A stretch of 64,000 bases of DNA from Pycnococcus provasolii (lineage: Eukaryota > Chlorophyta > Pseudoscourfieldiophyceae > Pseudoscourfieldiales > Pycnococcaceae): assembly GCA_938743325.2 (NCBI GenBank), contig OW568873.1:310001-374000 (forward strand), read 5' to 3'. Under the pieces are notes generated by a model, which made no database searches, was not told the DNA's origin, and saw nothing but the letters and a program-made list of their open reading frames with translations. Positions 31,029 to 39,700 of this stretch are shown in pieces; positions within the stretch are counted from its first letter, which is position 1; every line of letters starts with the position of its first letter. A program made the position numbers and the translations under genes.

Positions 31029-32090
31029 TCATCTTTGGGCATCATTGTCCAACATCGAAAGATTCACATCCTTATTCAACAAGTGCGCCAAGAATTCGTA
31101 CGCAGTGAGATCCACGTACTCGACGCCGGTGTCAAACGACGTCGCAGATGCGACGTTCGACGCAGCGAGCCCGCCATCAGGATTCACGACGAGAAGGCGC
31201 GTTGCACCTGGAATCGCCGCACGTCGCACTTTCCGATAATACTCAACAGATGCCGATTGCTCGAAACTTAGTCCTACAAACGCGACGACGTCAGCTGATT
31301 TTGCGTCCTCTGCAAGCTGCCGCATCATAGTCGACCCGACGCCAGCGCCGAGAACAGCCTCCTCAGCTTTCTCGTCATACAGCATTATGCGATGGCGCAC
31401 CGAGTCGCACGCACCACAAGCAGAGCACGGCGCGCTGAGGTTTGGTGGCGGAGGATAGGCAAGCGTTGCAATCGTGGAACACGTCTCGCAAACCGTCTCT
31501 AGCACGTTGCCGTGCAGCTGCACGACGTCGCCACGTTTTGGCAACTTTGTGAGCACAGTGCCAGACGTGTCGCACCTCCGAGGATAAATCGCCTGCGAGT
31601 CAACGAGCGCGTCGAGGTTATCAACATTGAGCGTGTAGTTGCGTAGAAGGCGTCCAGCCGCACGGAGGTGTGCAACACTTTTGTGTGCTTCTGTCGGCGT
31701 TGCCCGGCGCACCGTTTTCGCCATTTCGTTGAAGAACGAAGTTGCGTCGTCCCTGTATTTCGCGAAGAAAGCGTAGCTGAACATTCTTTTACCGCTTCCT
31801 GACAACTTGAACTTCTTTTTCGCTTTGCCATACCACGCCTGCTTCCCAGAATCCGTAAATGTTGGCACGCCTGCGGGATGTGAGACGCCCGCGCCTGTGA
31901 CAAGAAGGACGTGGGAGTAGTGGGGTAGTGCATCGAGAGGCACGCGAGTGGTTTGCTGAGAGCCAGTTGTGAGTGTATTTGACGACTCGCCAAGGTCATC
32001 GGGAGCTTGGAGAGCTTGCAGGCACGCCTTGAACGCGCGTCGACGCGGCCTCTTCACACCCGTGGTGTTGCCATCCGACCCTCCCGCCAT
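31029..32090 (-). CDS. Divergent Sir2-family NAD-dependent deacylase
   Basis: 353 residues. Rossmann-fold signature VLLVTGAGVSHPAGVPTFTDSG (about 61-82), then NYTLNVDNLDAL (N-x-D), VVQLHGNV with the catalytic His, and two Cys pairs CETC and CSAC forming the zinc site. VVAFVGLSFEQSAS and LLVVNPDG complete the NAD pocket. Odd points: the canonical G(I/V)P-DFR is GVPTFTDSG, so the Asp and Arg that contact NAD are replaced, and the usual T-QNID is TLNVD (Gln to Leu). The N-terminus is basic (KRPRRRAF), a possible nuclear signal. Either an active but divergent sirtuin or a pseudo-sirtuin. Divergent from the phosphatase-like gene. Confidence 0.8.
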   Translation of the reverse strand: MAGGSDGNTTGVKRPRRRAFKACLQALQAPDDLGESSNTLTTGSQQTTRVPLDALPHYSHVLLVTGAGVSHPAGVPTFTDSGKQAWYGKAKKKFKLSGSGKRMFSYAFFAKYRDDATSFFNEMAKTVRRATPTEAHKSVAHLRAAGRLLRNYTLNVDNLDALVDSQAIYPRRCDTSGTVLTKLPKRGDVVQLHGNVLETVCETCSTIATLAYPPPPNLSAPCSACGACDSVRHRIMLYDEKAEEAVLGAGVGSTMMRQLAEDAKSADVVAFVGLSFEQSASVEYYRKVRRAAIPGATRLLVVNPDGGLAASNVASATSFDTGVEYVDLTAYEFLAHLLNKDVNLSMLDNDAQR

Positions 32091-32330
32091 AAATTATGTC
32101 CCGGACGACTCTGGCGGGAATGAACCGGGGGCGAATACCAGGCGAAGAATGGAAGGGCGGAAGGAAGGGTGGTCCCATGAGGGATCCCGAACTCGCCCTC
32201 GAAGGTCCCCAGGTGTAATGGAGGGGCGGTCTGGCCTTTGCCCCTTGCACGCGCGTTTGCGATTTGCCCCATTCGCACCGTCTTCCCCTCCCCGCCTCGC
32301 CTTGCCTCGCCTCGCGCGATCTCAACAGGC

Positions 32331-34199
32331 ATGGACCCGCGCCGCGTCGTGCTGCCCGCGCACTCGCAGTCAGCCGAGGCGAGGAGAGTGCGCGTCGAGA
32401 AACTCAGAGAGTCGGTCGAGGCGGCGGAGGCGCGTGTTTATGCGCGATACAACCCGCTCGACGGTGGCAGGCAGCAGCAGAAAAAAGCAAGCTCTGCTGG
32501 ATTTGGATGCCTCGCCACGGCGCTGTCCCTTCTCGCCGGTGTCGCCTGCCTATGGGCACTCGCGGAGCTGTACCCAGAGCAAGTGCCGCATCCCGTCAAA
32601 ATGGCAAAGGGTGCGGCAGATCGGGCGACGAACGCCGCGGGCTCGAGCATATTCACAGCTTCCAAGGCGGCGGCTGGTGTGAAGTCCGCGGGTAATCTGC
32701 CGTACGAAGACGGCCTGCTCAGGTTTGCGGCGGTGTTCTACACGCACGGAGACGCCACGCCGGAGGAAAAGTTCCCGTTCGAGGAGTTCAACTGGCCGGA
32801 GGGGCTTGGTCAGCTGACGCAGCGAGGCTTCATAGAGGCGTACCAGCTCGGGCGAACGTTGCACGAACGGTACGTCTTCGAGGAGCACCTGCTCAACAGC
32901 ACGTTCGACCCCAACTACCAGACGGTCAAGGTGCAGGCAATAGACAAGGATGCCTGTGTTGACGCCGCCCGTGCTGCCGCGCTCGGCATATTCCCGCCAC
33001 ACGACATGGACAGCTTCCAGTTTGGCGAAACGGGGCGCGTCACAAAGACAGCCCGTAAGCCGGAGCTGAATCCGGCCACTGTGGACTGCACGTGCCGCGG
33101 ACGGCAAGAGGTGACGCGTGGAGGAGGAACAGGCGCGGCGGAGGTGTTTGCGCCTCGGCGTGCTTCGTACAAATGCATCGCAAAGTGCATTGGAATGCAG
33201 TACGGCAAGGCGGACATCAACCCCGCTGGCATACAGAATGTGCAAGTGCTGACGCCGCGGCGGCCGCACCACGACTACCTTCTGAGGCAGGGTGAGGTTT
33301 GCTACTGGGCACGCAACCTCACCGCGTCTGTGAACGGCACGGCTGACTGGCAGAGGAAGACGCGCGAGTACGGACGGCTTCTCGAGAATGTGAGGCGCAT
33401 CGTCGGATGTCCCGAGCGCGACGTCATTCAGCAGTACAGCCATCTCTGCCACATCTGCCCAAATCTGCCGGTGCCCGAAGGTGCGCGCATGGACAAATGC
33501 CAGAATGTTGGCTTGCTCCAGCTGGACGTGATTGCGGAGCACCTGCGCGCTGCCATCGCGCACGACATGCCATGGCCGCGCCATGCTGGCCCGAAGAAGA
33601 AGCTGCTGAAGGACATCGAGCTTGCCACGTCGTGGAGCTTCTGGCACCGCTACAGGCCGCTCAAGGAGGGACGTGAGAAGGGCGGACTCCTGCTTGGCGA
33701 CCTTATGCATCGTCTCGAGAGCAATATAGATGGTGATCCACGCGAATCGTTCGTCTTCTACAGCGTCGAGCCGGAGACGCTTGCGCATCTGCTCGAGGCG
33801 ATGAATGCGCGAAGCCCGAGTATACCTATGCCCGGGGACACGATCATCGTTGAGATGCGTGACACCACCAAGCGGCGAGGTGCACAAGCCCGGCTTTCTA
33901 CGAGCAGCCTGCGCACATCGGCATTCCCGAAGAGCGAGGCGACGATGTCCGTTTCTGTGTTCCAGAATTCTGACCGCGTGAACATCTTCGGCTGCCCGAA
34001 TGGTAAGTGCACATGGCCTCGCTTCCGTTCGTCAGCACAAAGCGGCACGGTTCGCCTCGACGGCCGGCTCGTGTATGGCGACGGCTCGTTCGTCGAGAAG
34101 GAATTAGACGACTTCAAGCGTTCGCAAGACGGCCTGATTGTTGCGGACGAGATGGCGTCGGTTTGCGGCGGCGTCGAGGCTTTCACTGCTGGCCGGTGA
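32331..34199 (+). CDS. Type II membrane histidine-acid-phosphatase-like protein, probably catalytically altered
   Basis: 622 residues from ATG 32331. A cytosolic basic N-terminus, one membrane span (about 57-80, FGCLATALSLLAGVACLWAL), then a lumenal domain of the histidine phosphatase clade-2 family: LGQLTQRGFIEAYQLGRTLHERY (about 159-182) is the classic G-LT--G----LG--LR-RY segment. The catalytic RHGxRxP motif reads THGDATP (138-144): His kept, both Arg lost. The distal HD/HAE motif reads FVFYSVEPETLAHLL (near 480), again lacking the proton donor. Extra Cys pairs fit a secreted fold. Topology resembles Golgi 2-phosphoxylose phosphatase (PXYLP1), but the substitutions argue for a pseudoenzyme or binding protein. 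Confidence 0.72.
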   Translation: MDPRRVVLPAHSQSAEARRVRVEKLRESVEAAEARVYARYNPLDGGRQQQKKASSAGFGCLATALSLLAGVACLWALAELYPEQVPHPVKMAKGAADRATNAAGSSIFTASKAAAGVKSAGNLPYEDGLLRFAAVFYTHGDATPEEKFPFEEFNWPEGLGQLTQRGFIEAYQLGRTLHERYVFEEHLLNSTFDPNYQTVKVQAIDKDACVDAARAAALGIFPPHDMDSFQFGETGRVTKTARKPELNPATVDCTCRGRQEVTRGGGTGAAEVFAPRRASYKCIAKCIGMQYGKADINPAGIQNVQVLTPRRPHHDYLLRQGEVCYWARNLTASVNGTADWQRKTREYGRLLENVRRIVGCPERDVIQQYSHLCHICPNLPVPEGARMDKCQNVGLLQLDVIAEHLRAAIAHDMPWPRHAGPKKKLLKDIELATSWSFWHRYRPLKEGREKGGLLLGDLMHRLESNIDGDPRESFVFYSVEPETLAHLLEAMNARSPSIPMPGDTIIVEMRDTTKRRGAQARLSTSSLRTSAFPKSEATMSVSVFQNSDRVNIFGCPNGKCTWPRFRSSAQSGTVRLDGRLVYGDGSFVEKELDDFKRSQDGLIVADEMASVCGGVEAFTAGR

Positions 34200-34426
34200 T
34201 ACAGTAACTACCACAACATTTCCAAAGTTTGCTGAATCCTTCGTGCTGTGATTTGCATATGTGACATTCTCTCGACTGAATGCGCAGTGCACGAGGGTGG
34301 TACAGAACGAGCCGTCGAGGACTCCTTCTCCCCCCGATGGAATGGATTGAGGGAGGGATTCGTCCTCCGCCCCCTCAACCCTCGTGCTCGTGGGTAAGCT
34401 TGACTCCGATCTCGCGCACGTCCATC

Positions 34427-35635
34427 ATGCCGATGTCGCGTCAGCTCACGGCGCTGCTCCTGCTTCTAGCGGTCGTGCTCCTCGTGAAGTTCTTCGTCAC
34501 TTACTCGCACGCCGACGACGCGCGGATGGCGGTTGCGGCGGCGTACGCCGGAGAGCTCAGCGAGAGAGATGTAAGTCCGCTGCATGCGACGGACACGCTA
34601 TCACACACACTGCCCCCAGACTTGCCACCACCGCCGCCGCGATCTCCGCCGCCGCCGTCGCCGTCACCGACGTACATGGCCGGCACGTTGTCGCTGAATT
34701 CCGCAAGTTTGTCGATGTCTGACGACAAGGTGACGGACGTGCCGAAGGCGATGCCGCCGGCACACACTCGTGGACGGGCGGTGGCACCTTCGCTTGCAGC
34801 GCCTGTCGCAGCGCGAGCGCATCACACGCCAAGGCGAGCTAGCAGGCACGGCACGGTGTCGTCGGCAACACCGCACGCAAGCTGGGAACCAGCCGCTGCA
34901 GCGTCACGCCGAGGTGGCGAGAGACGGTACTGTCCCAACTGCCTTGCTTGGCAGGATGGCGGCGGGCACGGCGGTGGCGGTGGCGGTGGCACCGGCACGG
35001 GCAGGGGTGGCAGCAACGGCAAAAAACCTGACGCAAGCTACTACACAAAGTATTTGCACAACGTGATTGGCGCGAAGACGCCGTACCCGATTTTAAAGGG
35101 TTTCCTCGATGGCGTGCTGGCGCGCTACCAGGACAAGCAGCGTTGGCTCGACGCCGGTGCTGGCAACTGTGGCACGATGCAGGCGGTGGCAAAGGCTGGC
35201 TTCGACGTCGTCGGCGTTGAGCTGAGTGACATTAAGACAACGCCGTGCGCGCCGTTGGCGGCACAAGGTCGCGTGACGCAAGGTCCGCTGCACGAGATCC
35301 CGCACGAGGATCGCAGTTTTGACCTCGTTTTCACAAGCGAGGTGCTTGAGCACGTGCCGCCGAACCTTGCGGAGGCGTCCGTGCGCGAGCTGGTGCGGGT
35401 TGCAAGAGGCCCGGTGTTCGCCACAATCAGCCTACGCCCGAGCGCGCTCGACCGTCCTGGCAAGCCGCCAAAGGTTCACTTGACCGTGCGACCTCGCGAG
35501 TGGTGGGAAGCACTATTCGTCAAGGCCGGGTGCACGCGAGACGAGGAGGCGTTCAAACAGTTTCAGCAGCACGACGCGAAAGGTGCAGAGATCAGCCCTC
35601 GATTTTTCCCGTTCCTATGCCACCTCAACGACTGA
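34427..35635 (+). CDS. Membrane-anchored SAM-dependent methyltransferase
   Basis: 402 residues. An N-terminal signal-anchor (about 7-24, LTALLLLLAVVLLVKFFV), a Pro-rich stalk (LPPDLPPPPPRSPPPPSPSP), a Gly-rich spacer, then a Methyltransf_11-type domain: WLDAGAGNCGTMQAVAKAGFDVVGVE (motif I, near 237), GRVTQGPLHEIPHEDRSFDLVFTSEVLEHVPP (motif post-I to IV), and TISLRPSA. The anchor plus stalk predicts a type II protein of the Golgi or ER lumen. Substrate unknown; a sugar or polysaccharide O-methyltransferase is plausible from the topology. ATG 34427 or 34433 both fit. Follows the phosphatase-like gene on the same strand with a 227-bp gap. Confidence 0.72.
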   Translation: MPMSRQLTALLLLLAVVLLVKFFVTYSHADDARMAVAAAYAGELSERDVSPLHATDTLSHTLPPDLPPPPPRSPPPPSPSPTYMAGTLSLNSASLSMSDDKVTDVPKAMPPAHTRGRAVAPSLAAPVAARAHHTPRRASRHGTVSSATPHASWEPAAAASRRGGERRYCPNCLAWQDGGGHGGGGGGGTGTGRGGSNGKKPDASYYTKYLHNVIGAKTPYPILKGFLDGVLARYQDKQRWLDAGAGNCGTMQAVAKAGFDVVGVELSDIKTTPCAPLAAQGRVTQGPLHEIPHEDRSFDLVFTSEVLEHVPPNLAEASVRELVRVARGPVFATISLRPSALDRPGKPPKVHLTVRPREWWEALFVKAGCTRDEEAFKQFQQHDAKGAEISPRFFPFLCHLND

Positions 35636-35872
35636 CGACTGATGGCGGCGGCGCCAACGGACTGGCTTATATTGTACTTTAATATACACGCACTGCATTA
35701 CAAACCTGTCACGAGCTTCCACGCCTCCGGGTTGTCGCGTAAAGGCGCAGGCAACGGGCGAGCCGCGTCGCCCTTTTTCCTTAGACAGAGTGTTGGATTA
35801 ATTCATAATGTAACATAGATGAATGGAAATATTTACACGAGCGCGCACGGCTTGATCATACACGATCCATCC

Positions 35873-36499
35873 TCACCAGTTGCCGTGCAACATTTTGCGC
35901 GCTCGCACGCAACGCTCGATGCGATCGAATGCGTCCGCAAGTTTTGTGAGGTCCCCTTCCGGTCCGCAGGGAACGAAGCAGTCGTAGGTTCCAAAAGGCT
36001 CACTCTGAGACGGACGAAGCAGAACGCCGTGAGATCGCCAGAGTTCCTCGTGCAACATCCTCGCACCTTTCTCAATGTCGTCGTCGGTCGCGCCGTTCTG
36101 ACGCGCCTCGTCGTCTAAGAACGGCCTCAAGTCTAGCGAAATCGCCCCGTCGTCTTCGGTCCACTTGAACTTCACACCGACGCCTCCCACCATCTCCTTC
36201 AGTTCCAAGTCGACCGCCGCCCGCACGTCGTCTGACACGGCTACTTTAGGCTCTTCTTGATTCGTCATATCCAGCACAAATCCTCTTTCGAAGTCGTCAT
36301 CGTCCAGTTCGTCGTAGGCAGCTTTTATCCACGCGTGTTGAGGCGCACCGTCCGTCACGTCCCTGTGCGCGGAGACCACCCCACCGACCACTTGATGACC
36401 CCTTGCCAACCGCCGCGTCCCACTTCGCACACCCTTTTTGGCACAACAGGTGCACCGTTTAGCAGCGCCGAACGATCGCGGAGCGGCCATGGGACGCAT
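35873..36499 (-). CDS. Hypothetical protein, possibly plastid-targeted
   Basis: 208 residues. The N-terminal ~45 residues are basic and contain CTCC (RSFGAAKRCTCCAKKGVRSGTRR), which could be a transit peptide. The folded part (about 50-208) includes QHAWIKAAYDELDDDDFERGFVLDM, LKEMVGGVGVKFKW, ISLDLRPFLDDEARQNGATDDDIEKGARMLHEELW and EPFGTYDCFVPCGPEGDLTKLADAFDRIERCV. The pattern looks like a real alpha/beta domain, but I do not recognise a family. A minus-strand TGTAA lies at 35833-35837. Divergent from the glycine-rich membrane protein gene. Confidence 0.6.
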   Translation of the reverse strand: MRPMAAPRSFGAAKRCTCCAKKGVRSGTRRLARGHQVVGGVVSAHRDVTDGAPQHAWIKAAYDELDDDDFERGFVLDMTNQEEPKVAVSDDVRAAVDLELKEMVGGVGVKFKWTEDDGAISLDLRPFLDDEARQNGATDDDIEKGARMLHEELWRSHGVLLRPSQSEPFGTYDCFVPCGPEGDLTKLADAFDRIERCVRARKMLHGNW

Positions 36500-36648
36500 C
36501 TTCGTCTTCGACGAACGAGCACCGGGGAAGTGTTAGGCAGATGTCCCAGGCGTTGGGTTCGAAGTTTCTGCTCTTCTCGTGGCCCCCACGTGGCCCCTGC
36601 TTTTTTTCGGTTTCGGGTTTTACTTTTTTTTTCCCCGAACCAACGTGG

Positions 36649-36751
36649 CACCAAGGGCATATTAACGTATGGCTTGATCAAACCCCGTTCGCTGGCCTTG
36701 CTTCAACCCTTGGTAGGAGTGACCGGCCCATACGTTAATATGCCCTTGGTG
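36649..36751. repeat. Perfect 24-bp inverted repeat (hairpin)
   Basis: Arms 36649-36672 (CACCAAGGGCATATTAACGT then ATGG) and 36728-36751 (its exact reverse complement), separated by 55 bases. Located in the 285-bp divergent promoter region between the genes at 36499 (minus) and 36785 (plus), 33 bp before the latter's ATG. Could form a strong hairpin in the mRNA leader or be a small MITE-like element. Confidence 0.9.
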
Positions 36752-36784
36752 GCACACCATTTATTCCACACTGGAGCTTCATTC

Positions 36785-39700
36785 ATGGCGCTCCTCCTCA
36801 TGCCAATGCGTGGTGGTGTGCTTGTGTTGTTGATACTGCTGTTAGGTAGTGCATCGGCCTTCTTGCCTCCTCGGCACAGAAAAAGCAAACTCATCAACAC
36901 CTGCCAGCACATCACACCCGACGCCGTCGGCTCGTTATCCACGACGTGCGCCATACCCGCGAACATTCACGTCACACTAGCGTCAGGCACGCGCGTCGTC
37001 GGAAACGGAACGCTCACCATCGGAAACAATACCGTCATCGACTGCTCAGACTCGGATGAAGAAGACGATGAGAATGGGGCGTCGAACGCAAATGCGCCGC
37101 AGCCATGCGAAATATCTATACACGTCAACAACTCCATCATCTTAAACACAACCGCACAAATCAAAGGGTCAACCATCGAACTGTACGCCAAAAACACGTG
37201 CACGCTCTCAACAAACTCGTCAGTCAACGTGACGGCGCGAGGAACCGATGCGCCGTCAACCGCCAGCGCGTCGGGAAGCAATGCAGGGGGAGGGAACGGA
37301 GGCACTGGCGCCGTATGCAGCAGTGACAGCACGACGCAAGCGGGAAAAGCAGCTGGTTGGGGCCAACTTACACAGCCTACCGCACACGGAGGTGATGGAA
37401 ATGGCGAGAAACCAGGGCGTGGAGGAGGAAGTGTCTCCGTTACGTGCGACGGCGGCCTTGTGCTCGCGGGGTGTATTGAAGCCAACGGCGGCAATGCAAT
37501 AGATGGAGGAGGAGGAGCAGGGGGCAGCATCGTCGTGAGCGCGCCAACGGTCGTAGGTTCGCCTTCTACAACCGCATGGCTCACCGCCGGCGCTATCACA
37601 GCCGCGGGAGGGGATGGCTTCACCAACGGCAAGAAACCGCCGGGAGGGGGAGGCGCAGGTGGCCGTGTCGCCATCCTGAGTGACGCCATTTCGCCCGACG
37701 TACGAAGGTGGGTGTCTGGTGGGCACTCCGAGGACGTGGCGGCATGTGACCATGCCCAAAGTGGTGGTGCAGGCACGCGCTTCGAGAATCAGGGTGGCGG
37801 AACGCTATACGTTTCCAACGCCGGCTCAGATGGGTATGCGAGCTGGACAGAAACGCCCACGCCAGCTGGCCATTTCCCTCGCGACGGTGAGATGCCGCCG
37901 CCCTTTGGCGAGGTGGTGGTGCAAGGTGGAGCCAAACTTAGTGTCGTTCCTGGACACGAAGTTTTTGCACTCACCAACATTGTCGCAAACCATGGCACGA
38001 TTACAGCCAATCTGGACGAAAGTGAAAATGGCGCGCCTTTGGTCTTGGTGACCACGCACATTTACGTCGGCGACGGCGGATCGATATCCGCTACTGGTGT
38101 GCCGATACGACTCGAGCAACTGACAGGGTCTGAGGGAAGTCTAGAGTTGGACGCCAAGGCGACAGTCTCAAGCACGCTCGACTCGTCTAAACACAACGAA
38201 CCATCGTTCGTATTTTTTGACACCATCAAAATGACTGGAGGATCGTCCATGATCTGCTCCGGTGACCTTGAAGTTAGAGGAACCGGCAATATGAAGATTG
38301 GCACAGATGCTGACGCGCACAGCGGAGCCGGAAATAGTATCATACAATCTCAACGCCTTAGTCTGTCAGGCTACGTGGGACTGCACGTTGGCAAACGCGG
38401 TAGTATTCTCTCTGCCCAGCCCGGAAGCAGCTCAACAACATTCGGCAAGAGGAATGCCGCCGCGTGTCCTAATGCGCCGAACTGCTCAGCGCTGCCACCT
38501 CACGAGTCGCCCTGTGGCCTTTCGTTCGATCCAGATCATCCGTTGGACGGGTCGTTTTCGTTGCAGCTATGCCGCATCGAGACAATCGAAATTGTTGGGG
38601 GTATCATCTCCGCGCCGAGCGTGCTTGCGCGACGCGTGCACGCAGTTAACGTGTCTAGACATGGTGCCATCTCAGCAGACGCGCTTGGCTGTGGTGCCGG
38701 GGAGGGACCTGGAGCTGGAGGAGGCAGCGCTGACATGGGAGGTGGCGGTGGCCACGGTGGCCACGGTGGGAGCACGACGAGCAATAGCACAAATGGGACG
38801 ACGGTCACTGTGCAGGGTGGAAGCTCCTACGGCCTCGAGGGAGATACACCGTGCGAGATGGGCAGTGGCGGCGGCGGGATTCGCGGCGGGTCTGGCGGAG
38901 GTGTGATTGTGCTCGGTACGAAGACATCGCCTCTCTGGATCTTAATTCTCGAGACGGGCGGCAGCATAACGAGCGATGGAAGCACGGCTGGCGAGATGGG
39001 TGGAGGTGGGGGTGCGGGCGGAACAGTCTCGGCGTCCATCGACTGGCGAGGTGGATTTCGCGCGGATTATAAAACGCATTTCACTGCAGTCGGCGGACAG
39101 GGTGGCAGTGGAGGCGGCGGCGGCGGCGGTGGCGGCGTCGTGCATGTGCAGTGGACATCGCCAGCACCCGTTGAGGCCACTTTCGAGGGATCCAACGTCA
39201 GCCAAGGCGTGCTCAGCCTACGAGGCGGCGAGGCGAGTAGCCCCGGCTTGTCAGGGAGGTACGGCTTTGCATCGAGTAGCGACTGCCCGCCAGGGCGAGC
39301 AGGCGAACTTTGCGATCCATGTCCAATCGGCACGTACAAGACAAAGTGGGGAAGCGACGTGAAGCTTTGCAAGAGCTGCCCCGATCCATCCGAAGCGCTC
39401 GGCGCGGTCACGTGGGCTCCCGCCAACGAGGGGCACATCCCAGACCTGCCCAACGGAACGGGTGCATTCCACCTTCCCTGCCCATATACCTGCGTGAGTC
39501 GCCGTGTGTCGCCGCCAAGCTGTGCCGGCCCACTCGCTCGCTTCGTGGATTTCCTCGGCGGGCCGGGACCGGCAAGCGCTCTTGCCGCAGTGGTTGCTGC
39601 AATATTCTTCTTTCCCCTGGCGCTGTCTCGACGCTCACGTGCGATCTCGCGCGGCCGCGAGGCACACGCGGCATGGCAGCTTGGAGCGCCGGAGGCGATC

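Noticed and set aside
32550-33887. 445-residue minus-strand frame opposite the phosphatase-like gene
   Set aside because: Arg/Leu-rich antisense shadow without recognisable motif; the plus frame carries the membrane span and histidine-phosphatase segments.
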